Shown: piece by piece, positions 8,271 through 15,801 of the stretch
Numbering within the stretch: position 1 is the stretch's first letter
Layout: each line of letters opens with the position of its first letter
NCBI RefSeq assembly: GCF_011391645.1
Contig: NZ_JAABQC010000013.1
Coordinates: forward strand, 1 to 40,611
Direction: 5' to 3'
DNA length: 40,611 nt
DNA from: Rhodoferax sp.
GTDB lineage: Bacteria; Pseudomonadota; Gammaproteobacteria; Burkholderiales; Burkholderiaceae_C
Notes under the pieces: generated by a model
What the model was told of the DNA's origin: nothing
The model's database searches: none
What the model saw: only the letters and a program-made list of their open reading frames with translations
Position numbers and translations under genes: made by a program

Positions 8271-9218
8271 TCAGCCGCGCGGATGATGATGGGCGTGCAG
8301 GACTTTCAGGCGTTCCCGGGCCACATGGGTGTAGATGGTGGTGGTGGAAATGTCCACATGACCGAGCAGCAGCTGCACCGCCCGCAGGTCGGCGCCATGG
8401 TTGAGCAAATGGGTGGCAAAGGCATGGCGCAGCGTGTGCGGTGACAGCGGCGCGGTGATCCCGGCTAGCAGCGCGTATTTCTTGACGAGCATCCAGAACA
8501 TGACCCGGCTCATGGCGGTGCCCGGCGTGCTGCCGCGCTGGGTGACAAACAAGGCATCGCTGACATGGCCAGCCAACAACTCGACCCGGGGCTGCGCCAG
8601 ATAACGCTTGAGCCACAGGCTGGCCACCTCGCCAAAGGGTATCAGACGCTCTTTGTTGCCCTTGCCGAACACCCGCAGCACGTTGTCGTTCAGGCTCACA
8701 TTGAGCACCTTCAAGCCCACCAGTTCACTGACCCGCAGGCCGCTGGCGTACATCAGTTCCAGCATGGTGCGGTCGCGCAAGCCCAAAGCTTCCGCCGTAT
8801 CCGGCGCGTTCAACAAAGCCTCCACCTGCGACTCGGTCAGGGTTTTGGGCATGCGCAGCGGCTGTTTGGCAGCTTGCAGCTTAAGCGTGGGGTCTGCGCC
8901 CACCAAGCGCTCGCGCAGGGCCCAGCGGTAAAAGCGCTTGAATACTGTCAGGCGGCGGTTGGCAGTGGTGGCGCGGGTAACGGCGTGCTGGTTGGCAAAA
9001 TAGCTGTTGAGCAGCACCTCAGTGCCGCCCAGCAGGCAGCCGCCCTGCTCCATCAGCCAGTTGCCAAACAGGGTGAGATCACGCCGGTAAGCTGCCAGCG
9101 TGTTGCTGGACAAACCTTCTTCGAGCCACAAGGCGTCAATGAAGGTGTCGATCACCGGCTCGGACGCCTTTTTGGCGGCAGAAATTTCCGGGTTGGTCGT
9201 GGGCTGAAGCTCGGGCAT
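8271..9218 (-). CDS. xerD: Tyrosine site-specific recombinase XerD
   Basis: XerD works with XerC at the dif site to resolve chromosome dimers, under control of FtsK. From the chosen ATG the protein has 315 residues: a SAM-like DNA-binding domain (about 20-105) and a catalytic domain (about 125-310). All catalytic residues are visible: R162 in SGLRVSEL, K186 in GKGNKER, H261 and R264 in PHTLRHAFATH, H287 in LLGHVDI and Y296 in IYTHV. The open frame extends upstream to a GTG at 9266. No good ribosome site marks either start, and 9218 gives the length closer to the family. It is not next to an integron or mobile element, which supports a housekeeping role. Confidence 0.92.
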   Translation of the reverse strand: MPELQPTTNPEISAAKKASEPVIDTFIDALWLEEGLSSNTLAAYRRDLTLFGNWLMEQGGCLLGGTEVLLNSYFANQHAVTRATTANRRLTVFKRFYRWALRERLVGADPTLKLQAAKQPLRMPKTLTESQVEALLNAPDTAEALGLRDRTMLELMYASGLRVSELVGLKVLNVSLNDNVLRVFGKGNKERLIPFGEVASLWLKRYLAQPRVELLAGHVSDALFVTQRGSTPGTAMSRVMFWMLVKKYALLAGITAPLSPHTLRHAFATHLLNHGADLRAVQLLLGHVDISTTTIYTHVARERLKVLHAHHHPRG

Positions 9219-9318
9219 GGGTTTGGTTGCAATTAAAAGACGGCTGATCTTATGCCGAGCTGTCACCAGCGGGCGTTAACTCGAATTTTGGCGCGACGTG
9301 GCCTGCTATTCTCAAGGC

Positions 9319-10233
9319 GTGAACTATGCCGAACTCCTCTTTCCTGATTTCTCGCTGATTTTGATTGGCTACCTGATTTGCCGCTTCACGCCGTTAAACC
9401 GGGCCGTGTGGACGCAGGTCGAACAACTGGTGTATTTCCTGTTTTTCCCGGTGCTTCTGTTTCATTCCATTTTGAAAAGCCCGCTCGACATCAGCGCGGC
9501 GAGCAACCTGGTGGGCGCGGGCTGGGCTCTGGGGCTGGGCGGTATTGCCATGGCGTACTCGGTGCCGTACTGGCCGGGACTCAAAGGTCATGTGGCTGCA
9601 CGCCAGCACGCCGCCAGTGCCCAAATTGCCTTCCGGTTCAACTCTTTCATTGGCCTTGCGCTGGCCGAGCGGCTGGCCGGCCCCCCGGGTTTGCTGGCGA
9701 TTGCGCTGATCATTGGCGTCAGTGTGCCGCTGATGAATATCGGGGCGGTGTGGCCGATGGCACGCCACGCCAAGCGCGGATTTCTGGGCGAACTGGTGCG
9801 CAATCCGCTGATCATCGGCACCGCCAGCGGCCTGGCGGCCAACTTGGCCGGTTTGTCCATCCCGGGCTGGGCCGAGCCCACCGTAACGCGCATTGGCGGT
9901 GCGTCGCTGGCGCTCGGCTTGATGGCCGCCGGCGCCGGCATGCAACTGAGCGCCCTGAACCATGCCAAATTGCTGGGGCTGGCGGTCTTGACGATCCGCC
10001 ATTTGCTGATGCCGCTGCTGGCCCTGGCTTTGTGCCTGGTGTTTGAGCTCAACCCGGTGCAGGCCACCATTTTGCTGATGTTCTCGGCCCTGCCCACGGC
10101 GTCGAGTTGTTATGTTTTGGCGGCACGCATGGGTTATGACGGTGCTTATGTGGCGGCCTTGGTGACCTTGTCCACCGTACTGGGCATGCTGAGTTTGCCG
10201 CTGGCGCTGGGGGTGTTGAGGGCGTCTGTTTAG
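9319..10233 (+). CDS. AEC-family transporter (auxin efflux carrier-like permease)
   Basis: This is an inner-membrane permease of the AEC family, whose bacterial members move small carboxylates such as malate or malonate. About 304 residues are almost entirely hydrophobic, with around ten membrane segments in two halves, and include the conserved NPLIIGTASGLAANLAGL around the middle and FSALPTASSCYVLAARMG in the second half. The start is uncertain. GTG at 9319 (VNYAELLFPDFSL) is preferred because the family usually starts just before this segment; a GTG at 9298 is also in frame. The substrate cannot be told from sequence. The gene is divergent from xerD and followed by a 400-bp non-coding stretch. 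Confidence 0.82.
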   Translation: MNYAELLFPDFSLILIGYLICRFTPLNRAVWTQVEQLVYFLFFPVLLFHSILKSPLDISAASNLVGAGWALGLGGIAMAYSVPYWPGLKGHVAARQHAASAQIAFRFNSFIGLALAERLAGPPGLLAIALIIGVSVPLMNIGAVWPMARHAKRGFLGELVRNPLIIGTASGLAANLAGLSIPGWAEPTVTRIGGASLALGLMAAGAGMQLSALNHAKLLGLAVLTIRHLLMPLLALALCLVFELNPVQATILLMFSALPTASSCYVLAARMGYDGAYVAALVTLSTVLGMLSLPLALGVLRASV

Positions 10234-10634
10234 TCGACGCACGGGAAGTCATTTTTGCCTAATTGAGCGACCTTACCTTATCTTGCCGCGATCAGATTGT
10301 GGAGACGTGCTTCGCATGGCAACCGGCAGGGGCGGATTTTTCTTTGCTGCGCGCGCTCACCGGCATAGGCGGGCACCTCATACTGGAGTACCAGAAATCG
10401 GTACCCACCTCTGCCGGTGACCACGCGATGTGGTGATTGGCTGTGGTTTTGAAGGCAAATACAAAGCATGTCGGCGGTACCCGCACCACGTCCAGCGCAG
10501 TGACTGGCTTTGGGGGCTGACGATTTCTGGTACTCCAGTATGAGGAAGCCGCCAAAGCCAGTCGCTGCGCGGGTAAGGCGAAACTATGTTTTATCGTGTT
10601 CTGACTCCAGAGGTGAATTGGAGTCTGACCCCAA
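10234..10634. other. Non-coding stretch with nested inverted repeats
   Basis: The 401 bp between the convergent AEC and queG genes show no convincing gene on either strand; the longer open frames lack a ribosome site and any recognisable family. They hold a nested inverted-repeat element (10357-10570) and a fragment of the TCTGACCCC repeat family (10601-10636), which are listed separately. Confidence 0.7.
10357..10570. repeat. Two stem-loops with mutually complementary loops (nested inverted repeat)
   Basis: A perfect 25-bp inverted repeat (10376-10400 and 10521-10545; core ACTGGAGTACCAGAAATCG) is separated by 120 bp. Each arm is itself the loop of a separate hairpin. The left copy is enclosed by 20-nt arms at 10357-10376 and 10401-10420 (17 of 20 paired), the right copy by 23-nt arms at 10495-10517 and 10548-10570 (21 of 23 paired). 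The two stems have unrelated sequences. The layout could be two inverted copies of one small mobile palindrome, or a structured RNA or DNA element with two alternative folds. Confidence 0.8.
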
Positions 10635-10636
10635 TT
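10601..10636. repeat. Palindromic repeat fragment with TCTGACCCCAATT motif
   Basis: GACTCCA (10603-10609) pairs with TGGAGTC (10619-10625), and the right flank GTCTGACCCCAATTAA matches the flank of the subtype A repeats. It ends at the queG stop codon. It may also act as a weak transcript end for either convergent gene, since ATTTTTC follows it on the plus strand. Confidence 0.6.
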
Positions 10637-11720
10637 AATTTTTCTGATCCAAAGCCCACGCCACATGTTCACGCACCAACGCACTGGAATGATCAGCACG
10701 CAAGGCAAGTGAGGCCAGCAACGGCTTGGCGACATTCGCATCAGCCACGCGCAGCGCATTGCCCAGTGCCACCGCTACGTTGCGCAGCCAGCGTTCATGG
10801 CCAATGCGCCGGATCGGGCCGCCCTCGGTGAAGCGCAGGAACTCTTCCTCGCTCCAGCCAAACAGTTCAACCAGCTGGCCGCCCGCCAGCCCGGCGCGGG
10901 CGTCAAAGTCGGGCAAGGCACTGCGCCGGGCAAACTTGTTCCAGGGGCAAATCAACTGGCAATCATCGCAACCATAAATGCGGTTGCCCATCAAAGGGCG
11001 CAGTTCCAACGGGATTGGCCCGGCGTGCTCAATCGTCAGGTACGAGATGCAGCGCCTGGCATCAAGCCGGTACGGGGCGATGATGGCCCGCGTCGGACAG
11101 ATGTCGATACAGGCGCTGCACCTGCCGCAGTGGCTGGCCACGGGGTCGGTCACCGGCAAGGCCCGATCGACGAAAATTTCCCCCAAAAAGAACATCGACC
11201 CCGCTTCGCGATTCAACAGCAGCGTGTGTTTGCCGCGCCAGCCCTGGCCGCTGCGACTGGCCAGTTCGACCTCGAGCACCGGGGCCGAGTCGGTGAACAC
11301 GCGGTAGCCCAGCGGCCCCATCGCCTGCGAGATCTGATCGCTTAATTTTTGCAGCCGGTTGCGCATCACCTTGTGGTAATCACGCCCCCGGGCATAGACC
11401 GACACAATGCCCTCTGAAGATCGACGCAGGCGATCAAGTTCCAGCGCTTGCCAGCCGCCGGAAGTATCGGCTGGCAAATAATCCATGCGAACGGTGATCA
11501 CGCTGACGGTGCCTGGCACCAGCTCGGCCGGGCGCGCGCGCTTGAGGCCATGCGCAGCCATATAAACCATGTCGCCATGAAATCCTGCCGCAAGCCACGC
11601 CGATAATCCGGGTTCTGCACTGGCCAAATCAACGCCAGCCACGCCAATTTGGGAAAATCCCAACGCCCGACCCCAATCCTGAATTCTGGAGACCCATTGA
11701 CTGCCGTCGAGTTGCTGCAT
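10635..11720 (-). CDS. queG: Epoxyqueuosine reductase
   Basis: QueG is a cobalamin- and iron-sulfur-dependent cytoplasmic enzyme that reduces epoxyqueuosine to queuosine at the wobble position of tRNAs. The 361-residue protein has an N-terminal cobalamin-binding reductase-like domain with the proposed catalytic D144 in TDSAPVLE. A double 4Fe-4S region follows (C198, C201, C204, C208 in HCGRCSACIDICP, then C224 and C251, C254, C258 in GCDDCQLICPWNKF). A HEAT-like C-terminal part ends the protein. The ATG at 11720 follows AGGTGA at 8 nt; a GTG at 11732 is in frame but has no ribosome site. The start overlaps the divergent tsaE by 24 bp, an arrangement that forces each promoter into the other gene. 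Confidence 0.95.
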   Translation of the reverse strand: MQQLDGSQWVSRIQDWGRALGFSQIGVAGVDLASAEPGLSAWLAAGFHGDMVYMAAHGLKRARPAELVPGTVSVITVRMDYLPADTSGGWQALELDRLRRSSEGIVSVYARGRDYHKVMRNRLQKLSDQISQAMGPLGYRVFTDSAPVLEVELASRSGQGWRGKHTLLLNREAGSMFFLGEIFVDRALPVTDPVASHCGRCSACIDICPTRAIIAPYRLDARRCISYLTIEHAGPIPLELRPLMGNRIYGCDDCQLICPWNKFARRSALPDFDARAGLAGGQLVELFGWSEEEFLRFTEGGPIRRIGHERWLRNVAVALGNALRVADANVAKPLLASLALRADHSSALVREHVAWALDQKN

Positions 11721-12227
11721 GGTGTTGATCACCTGCCCATTGTAAAAAGCCTATTTTGGCAGGATGAAGCTGCCACCGGGCGCTTTGCCCACGCGCTGGC
11801 GGCGCTGCCCGGCTTGCGCCTGGCCTACATTGAATTGCAAGGGGATCTGGGCGCGGGCAAGACCACGCTGGTGCGGCATTTGCTGCGGGCACTGGGGGTG
11901 CAGGGACGCGTCAAAAGCCCGACTTACGCGGTGGTGGAACCCTATGAGCTGCCCGATCTCAACCTATGGCACTTTGACTTTTACCGTTTCAGCGACCCGC
12001 GTGAATGGGCGGACGCCGGTTTTCGCGACATTTTTGCCAGCCCCGGTCTCAAAATTGCAGAATGGCCAGACAAGGCGGCGGGCTGCCTGCCACTGGCCGA
12101 CCTGGTGCTGAGCCTGGAAGTGAACGAAGACGAATCGCGGCTTGTGACATTGAAGGCACAAACGGCATTGGGAGCCGCCCTGCTCAGGGGCCTCGCCAAT
12201 TTGCCGCTTGATGAGGCCAGCCCATGA
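11697..12227 (+). CDS. tsaE: tRNA t6A37 modification ATPase TsaE
   Basis: TsaE is the small P-loop ATPase that, with TsaB and TsaD, makes N6-threonylcarbamoyl-adenosine at position 37 of ANN-decoding tRNAs. The Walker A motif QGDLGAGKTTLVR lies near residues 48-60, and the conserved SPTYAVVEPYE and LWHFDFYR segments follow. No ATG is available near the expected start. TTG at 11697 is chosen because a TGGAG box lies 5 nt upstream; the frame stays open to 11649. The protein is 176 residues. It overlaps the 5' end of divergent queG and shares an ATGA overlap with amiC downstream, the common tsaE-amidase pairing. Confidence 0.93.
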   Translation: MTAVELLHGVDHLPIVKSLFWQDEAATGRFAHALAALPGLRLAYIELQGDLGAGKTTLVRHLLRALGVQGRVKSPTYAVVEPYELPDLNLWHFDFYRFSDPREWADAGFRDIFASPGLKIAEWPDKAAGCLPLADLVLSLEVNEDESRLVTLKAQTALGAALLRGLANLPLDEASP

Positions 12228-13579
12228 AGCGCCGCCAGTTGTTGCAGTCGGGCACGCTGGTGCTGCTGCTCGGTGCGCAGCATCTGGCCCGTGGTGCCAC
12301 CATTGTGGCGGTGCGGGTGTGGCCGGCGCCAGACTATTCACGCGTCACCATTGAGTCGGACGCGCGCCTCACCTTCAGCCAGACCTTTATCCCCAACCCG
12401 CCGCGCCTGGCCGTGGATGTGCAGGGTATCGACCTCAACCCGGCGCTCAGGGAACTGGTGGCCAAGGTCGGCCCCGACGACCCCACCATTTCCGGCATTC
12501 GCGTCGGGCAGTTTGGTGCTGGCGTGGTGCGCCTGGTGATTGACCTCAAACAGGCCATTGCGCCGCAGGTGTTCACATTGACGCCCGTCGCGGCCTACCT
12601 GCACCGGCTGGTATTTGATTTGTACCCAACCCAGGTGGCGGACCCGCTGGAGGCCCTGATTGCAGAGCGGCTAAAAGAGAGTGCCAGCCGCGGTGCAGTC
12701 GCACCGCCGGTGGGCGACCCGCTGGGTGACTTGATCGCGCAAAAAGCCCAGCTGCCACCCGCCCCCGCGCCTGGTATTGCTGCCGCGCCAGGCGTCAAGA
12801 AAGAACCGGCAAAGCTGCCGCCTCAAAGCATGCGCGTGCCGACCCCGACAGCCACGGACCGGCTGATCATCATTGCCCTGGATCCCGGCCATGGTGGCGA
12901 AGACCCTGGTGCAATTGGCCCCGCCGGCACGCGCGAAAAAGACGTGGTGCTTCGGCTGGCCCACCGCCTGCGTGACCGCATCAACGCGGCCTCGGTCAAC
13001 GGCAATCCCATGCGTGCTTTTTTGACCCGTGATGCTGACTTTTTTGTGCCCCTGCACATTCGGGTGGACAAGGCGCGCCGGGTGCAGGCCGACCTGTTCA
13101 TCAGCCTGCATGCCGATGCCTTTTTTACCCCCAACCCGCAAGGTGCCAGCGTCTTCGCCCTGAGCCAGGGCGGCGCCTCCAGCAGCGCAGCGCGCTGGAT
13201 GGCCGCCAAGGAAAACAAGGCTGACATCATTGGGGGACTCAACGTGCACGCCCGGGACGTGCAGGTGAAGCGCGCGCTGCTCGACATGAGCACCACCGCC
13301 CAGATCAAGGACAGCCTGCTGCTGGGCGGCGCCATGCTCAGGGAAATTGGCCGTGTCGGCAAACTGCACAAGCCACGCGTCGAACAAGCCGGCTTTGCGG
13401 TGCTCAAGGCGCCAGATATACCCAGTGTATTGGTGGAAGCCGCCTTTATCAGCAATCCGGATGAAGAGGCCAAGCTCAACAGCGACGCGTACCAGAATCA
13501 ACTGGCTGACGCCCTGATGCGCGGCATTGAGCGCTATTTCTCCAACAACCCGCCGCTGGCCCGCAACCGGGCTACGTGA
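12224..13579 (+). CDS. amiC: N-acetylmuramoyl-L-alanine amidase (AmiC type)
   Basis: This periplasmic zinc amidase cleaves the bond between N-acetylmuramic acid and the peptide stem and separates daughter cells at division. The 451-residue protein starts with a twin-arginine-like leader (MKRRQLLQSG and a hydrophobic stretch ending near residue 24). An AMIN domain (about 27-135) that targets septal peptidoglycan follows, then a linker rich in Pro and Ala and an Amidase_3 domain (about 222-445). Zinc and catalytic motifs are visible: DPGHGGEDPG, the Glu in TREKDVVL, SLHADAFF, and VLVEAAFISNPDEE. The start overlaps the tsaE stop by 4 bp, so the two are translationally coupled. The 3' end overlaps the convergent dedA gene by 8 bp. 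Confidence 0.94.
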   Translation: MKRRQLLQSGTLVLLLGAQHLARGATIVAVRVWPAPDYSRVTIESDARLTFSQTFIPNPPRLAVDVQGIDLNPALRELVAKVGPDDPTISGIRVGQFGAGVVRLVIDLKQAIAPQVFTLTPVAAYLHRLVFDLYPTQVADPLEALIAERLKESASRGAVAPPVGDPLGDLIAQKAQLPPAPAPGIAAAPGVKKEPAKLPPQSMRVPTPTATDRLIIIALDPGHGGEDPGAIGPAGTREKDVVLRLAHRLRDRINAASVNGNPMRAFLTRDADFFVPLHIRVDKARRVQADLFISLHADAFFTPNPQGASVFALSQGGASSSAARWMAAKENKADIIGGLNVHARDVQVKRALLDMSTTAQIKDSLLLGGAMLREIGRVGKLHKPRVEQAGFAVLKAPDIPSVLVEAAFISNPDEEAKLNSDAYQNQLADALMRGIERYFSNNPPLARNRAT

Positions 13580-14216
13580 CGCCCGCGCGGCGCCCTTTCC
13601 AGGCGCCAAAAATCACGATGAGCCCCGGCACCAGAATCATCGCCCAGATGATCTTGTCCAAATTCAGCTTGACCCACGGGATACTGCCCAGAAAATAACC
13701 CGCAGTGCAGATACTCAGCACCCAGATCAGCGCCCCAATGATGTTGTACAAGCTGAACTTGCCCCGGCTCATGGCCGCCACACCGGCAACAAACGGCACA
13801 AAGGTTCGCAAAAATGGCATGAACCGGGCCACGATGATGGTGATGCCGCCATAACGCTCGTAAAAATTGTGCGCGCGGTCAAAGGCTGCCTTGTTGAAAA
13901 AACGCGAGTTTTCCCACTTGAAAACCTTCGGCCCAAAGTAGCGCCCGATGGAATAGTTGCACTGGTCGCCCAAAATGGCAGCCAGCAACAGCACCGAGAC
14001 CGCCACCGGATAACTCATGAGCCCGACGCCACACATGGCGCCCACCACGAACAGCAAGGAGTCGCCCGGCAAAAACGGCATCACCACCACGCCGGTTTCG
14101 ACAAAGATGATCAAAAACAGCAAGGCATATACCCAGACGCCGTAACTTTGCACGAACGCCTCCAGGTGTTTGTCGACGTGCAAAATGAAATCGAGAAGAA
14201 AAGTGATGAGTTCCAT
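13572..14216 (-). CDS. DedA-family membrane protein (VTT domain)
   Basis: DedA proteins are inner-membrane proteins with a VTT/SNARE-associated domain; members have been linked to lipid carrier or undecaprenyl phosphate flipping and membrane-potential maintenance. The 214-residue protein has about five hydrophobic segments and the family signatures FVETGVVVMPFLPGDSLLF (about 38-56), GDQCNYSIGRYFG (about 83-95) and ARFMPFLRTFVPFVAG (about 127-142), with the conserved arginines. It is most like the E. coli YqjA/YghB branch by motif. It is convergent with amiC and divergent from dcuB, with an AT-rich 184-bp region between. Confidence 0.9.
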   Translation of the reverse strand: MELITFLLDFILHVDKHLEAFVQSYGVWVYALLFLIIFVETGVVVMPFLPGDSLLFVVGAMCGVGLMSYPVAVSVLLLAAILGDQCNYSIGRYFGPKVFKWENSRFFNKAAFDRAHNFYERYGGITIIVARFMPFLRTFVPFVAGVAAMSRGKFSLYNIIGALIWVLSICTAGYFLGSIPWVKLNLDKIIWAMILVPGLIVIFGAWKGRRAGVT

Positions 14217-14313
14217 GGGGCCGAATTATCTCCGGCGAACCGGTTGCGCCCATTTCAAGCGTCGAGACATATCCATAAATAATTAACAATTTATTACAAA
14301 ATTTCCCACTATT

Positions 14314-14327
14314 TTGATGTAAGTCAA
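14314..14327 (+). promoter_or_regulatory. FNR-type binding site upstream of dcuB
   Basis: TTGATGTAAGTCAA matches the FNR/ANR consensus TTGAT-N4-ATCAA at nine of ten positions. Its centre lies 80 bp before the dcuB ATG, so a transcription start near 14362 would put it at the -41.5 position typical of activated promoters. The surrounding sequence (14270-14400) is unusually AT-rich. This predicts induction without oxygen. Confidence 0.75.
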
Positions 14328-14400
14328 ACAAGCAGGTCGCAAAAAATTCGGGTTTACCCCAATAAAAGTTAAAGTCAAGCCTTCTTGAAAGGAAGTCGTT

Positions 14401-15741
14401 ATGGATATTTCTCTACAACTGATCGTCATCCTGGTGTGCCTGTTCTACGGCGCCAGAAAAGGCGGTGTGGCCCTGGGGCTGCTGGGTGGCATTGGCATCA
14501 TCATCATGACTTTTGTCTTTGGACTCAAGCCCGGCAAGCCGCCCGTCGATGTGATGCTGACCATCATTGCGGTGGTGGCAGCCTCGGCCACGCTGCAGGC
14601 CTCGGGCGGTCTGGAGGTGATGCTCAAGGGTGCTGAAAAGCTGTTGCGGCGCAACCCAAAATATGTGTCGATACTGGCGCCCTTCACCACCTGCATCCTT
14701 ACTATTTTGTGTGGCACCGGCCATGTGGTGTACACCATGCTGCCGATCATCTACGACGTGGCCATCAAGAACAACATTCGCCCCGAGCGACCCATGGCGG
14801 CCTCGTCGATATCCGCACAAATGGGCATCCTGGCCAGCCCGGTGTCAGTGGCGGTGGTGGCGCTGGTGGCTTTTCTGGCCAAGGCACCGGTGGGTGACCA
14901 TGTGATTGACTTTGTGCAGGTGCTCTCCATCACCATTCCATCGACACTGGTCGGGGTGCTGATGATTGGCATCTTCAGCTGGTTCCGCGGCAAAGACCTG
15001 GACCAGGACCCGGAGTTTCAGGCCCGCATCGCCGACCCTGAGCAACGCAAACTTATCTATGGTGAAAGCGCCACGCTGATGGGGAAAATCCTCAGCCGCG
15101 ACCAATGGACAGCCATGTGGATTTTTCTGGGTGCGATTGCCGTGGTGGCCTTTTTGGGAGCCTTCCCCAACCTGCGTCCGGCCTTCGATGGCAAGCCCAT
15201 GTCGATGGTGCTCACGATCCAGATGTTCATGTTGCTGGCGGGTGCGCTGATGATCATGTTCACCAAAACTGACCCTGCCACCATTGGCAAGACCGAAGTC
15301 TTTCGCGCCGGCATGATCGCCGTGGTGGCCGTTTTCGGTATTGCCTGGATGGCAGACACCGTGTTTGAAGCCCACCTGCCCGTGATAAAAGAAGCCCTCT
15401 CGGAACTGGTTAAAACCCAACCCTGGACCTTTGCCATCGCCCTGCTGCTGGTCTCCAAGCTGGTGAATTCGCAAGCCGCCGCCATCAGCGCCATGGTGCC
15501 TGTGGGTCTGGCGATTGGTGTGCCCCCCGGTTACATCGTGGCGTTTGCCGCAGCCTCCTACGGCTACTACATCCTGCCGACCTATCCCAGCGACCTCGCC
15601 GCCATCCAGTTTGACCGCTCGGGCACCACTCGCATCGGCAAGTATGTGATCAACCACAGCTTTATCCTGCCGGGCCTGATTGGCGTGAGCACCTCTTGCC
15701 TGGTTGGCTTCTTGTTGGCGGGCGCCTACGGCTTGATCTAA
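14401..15741 (+). CDS. dcuB: Anaerobic C4-dicarboxylate transporter (DcuA/DcuB family)
   Basis: Dcu carriers exchange fumarate, succinate, malate or aspartate across the inner membrane, usually during anaerobic growth. The 446-residue protein is strongly hydrophobic with around ten to twelve membrane segments. It carries the family stretches [20 protein letters not shown] (about 27-46), [17 protein letters not shown] (about 103-119) and [15 protein letters not shown] (about 139-153). The start follows AAGGAAG at good spacing. The FNR-type site upstream supports anaerobic control. Assignment to DcuB over DcuA is by resemblance and less certain than the family. It is monocistronic; mutL starts 60 bp downstream on the same strand. 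Confidence 0.9.
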   Translation: MDISLQLIVILVCLFYGARKGGVALGLLGGIGIIIMTFVFGLKPGKPPVDVMLTIIAVVAASATLQASGGLEVMLKGAEKLLRRNPKYVSILAPFTTCILTILCGTGHVVYTMLPIIYDVAIKNNIRPERPMAASSISAQMGILASPVSVAVVALVAFLAKAPVGDHVIDFVQVLSITIPSTLVGVLMIGIFSWFRGKDLDQDPEFQARIADPEQRKLIYGESATLMGKILSRDQWTAMWIFLGAIAVVAFLGAFPNLRPAFDGKPMSMVLTIQMFMLLAGALMIMFTKTDPATIGKTEVFRAGMIAVVAVFGIAWMADTVFEAHLPVIKEALSELVKTQPWTFAIALLLVSKLVNSQAAAISAMVPVGLAIGVPPGYIVAFAAASYGYYILPTYPSDLAAIQFDRSGTTRIGKYVINHSFILPGLIGVSTSCLVGFLLAGAYGLI

Positions 15742-15801
15742 AGCCCAAAACGGTCATGGGCCACAACTGCTGGCACCATGACCCTCCCCTAAAATGGCCG
15801 G

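Noticed and set aside
10376-10545. Insertion sequence with 25-bp terminal inverted repeats
   Set aside because: Only 120 bp lie between the arms, no transposase frame is present, no target duplication was seen, and the arms sit inside the loops of separate hairpins.
10292-10759. Open frame of 155 codons on the minus strand
   Set aside because: It runs through the nested repeats and into queG in another frame, has no ribosome site and no recognisable family.
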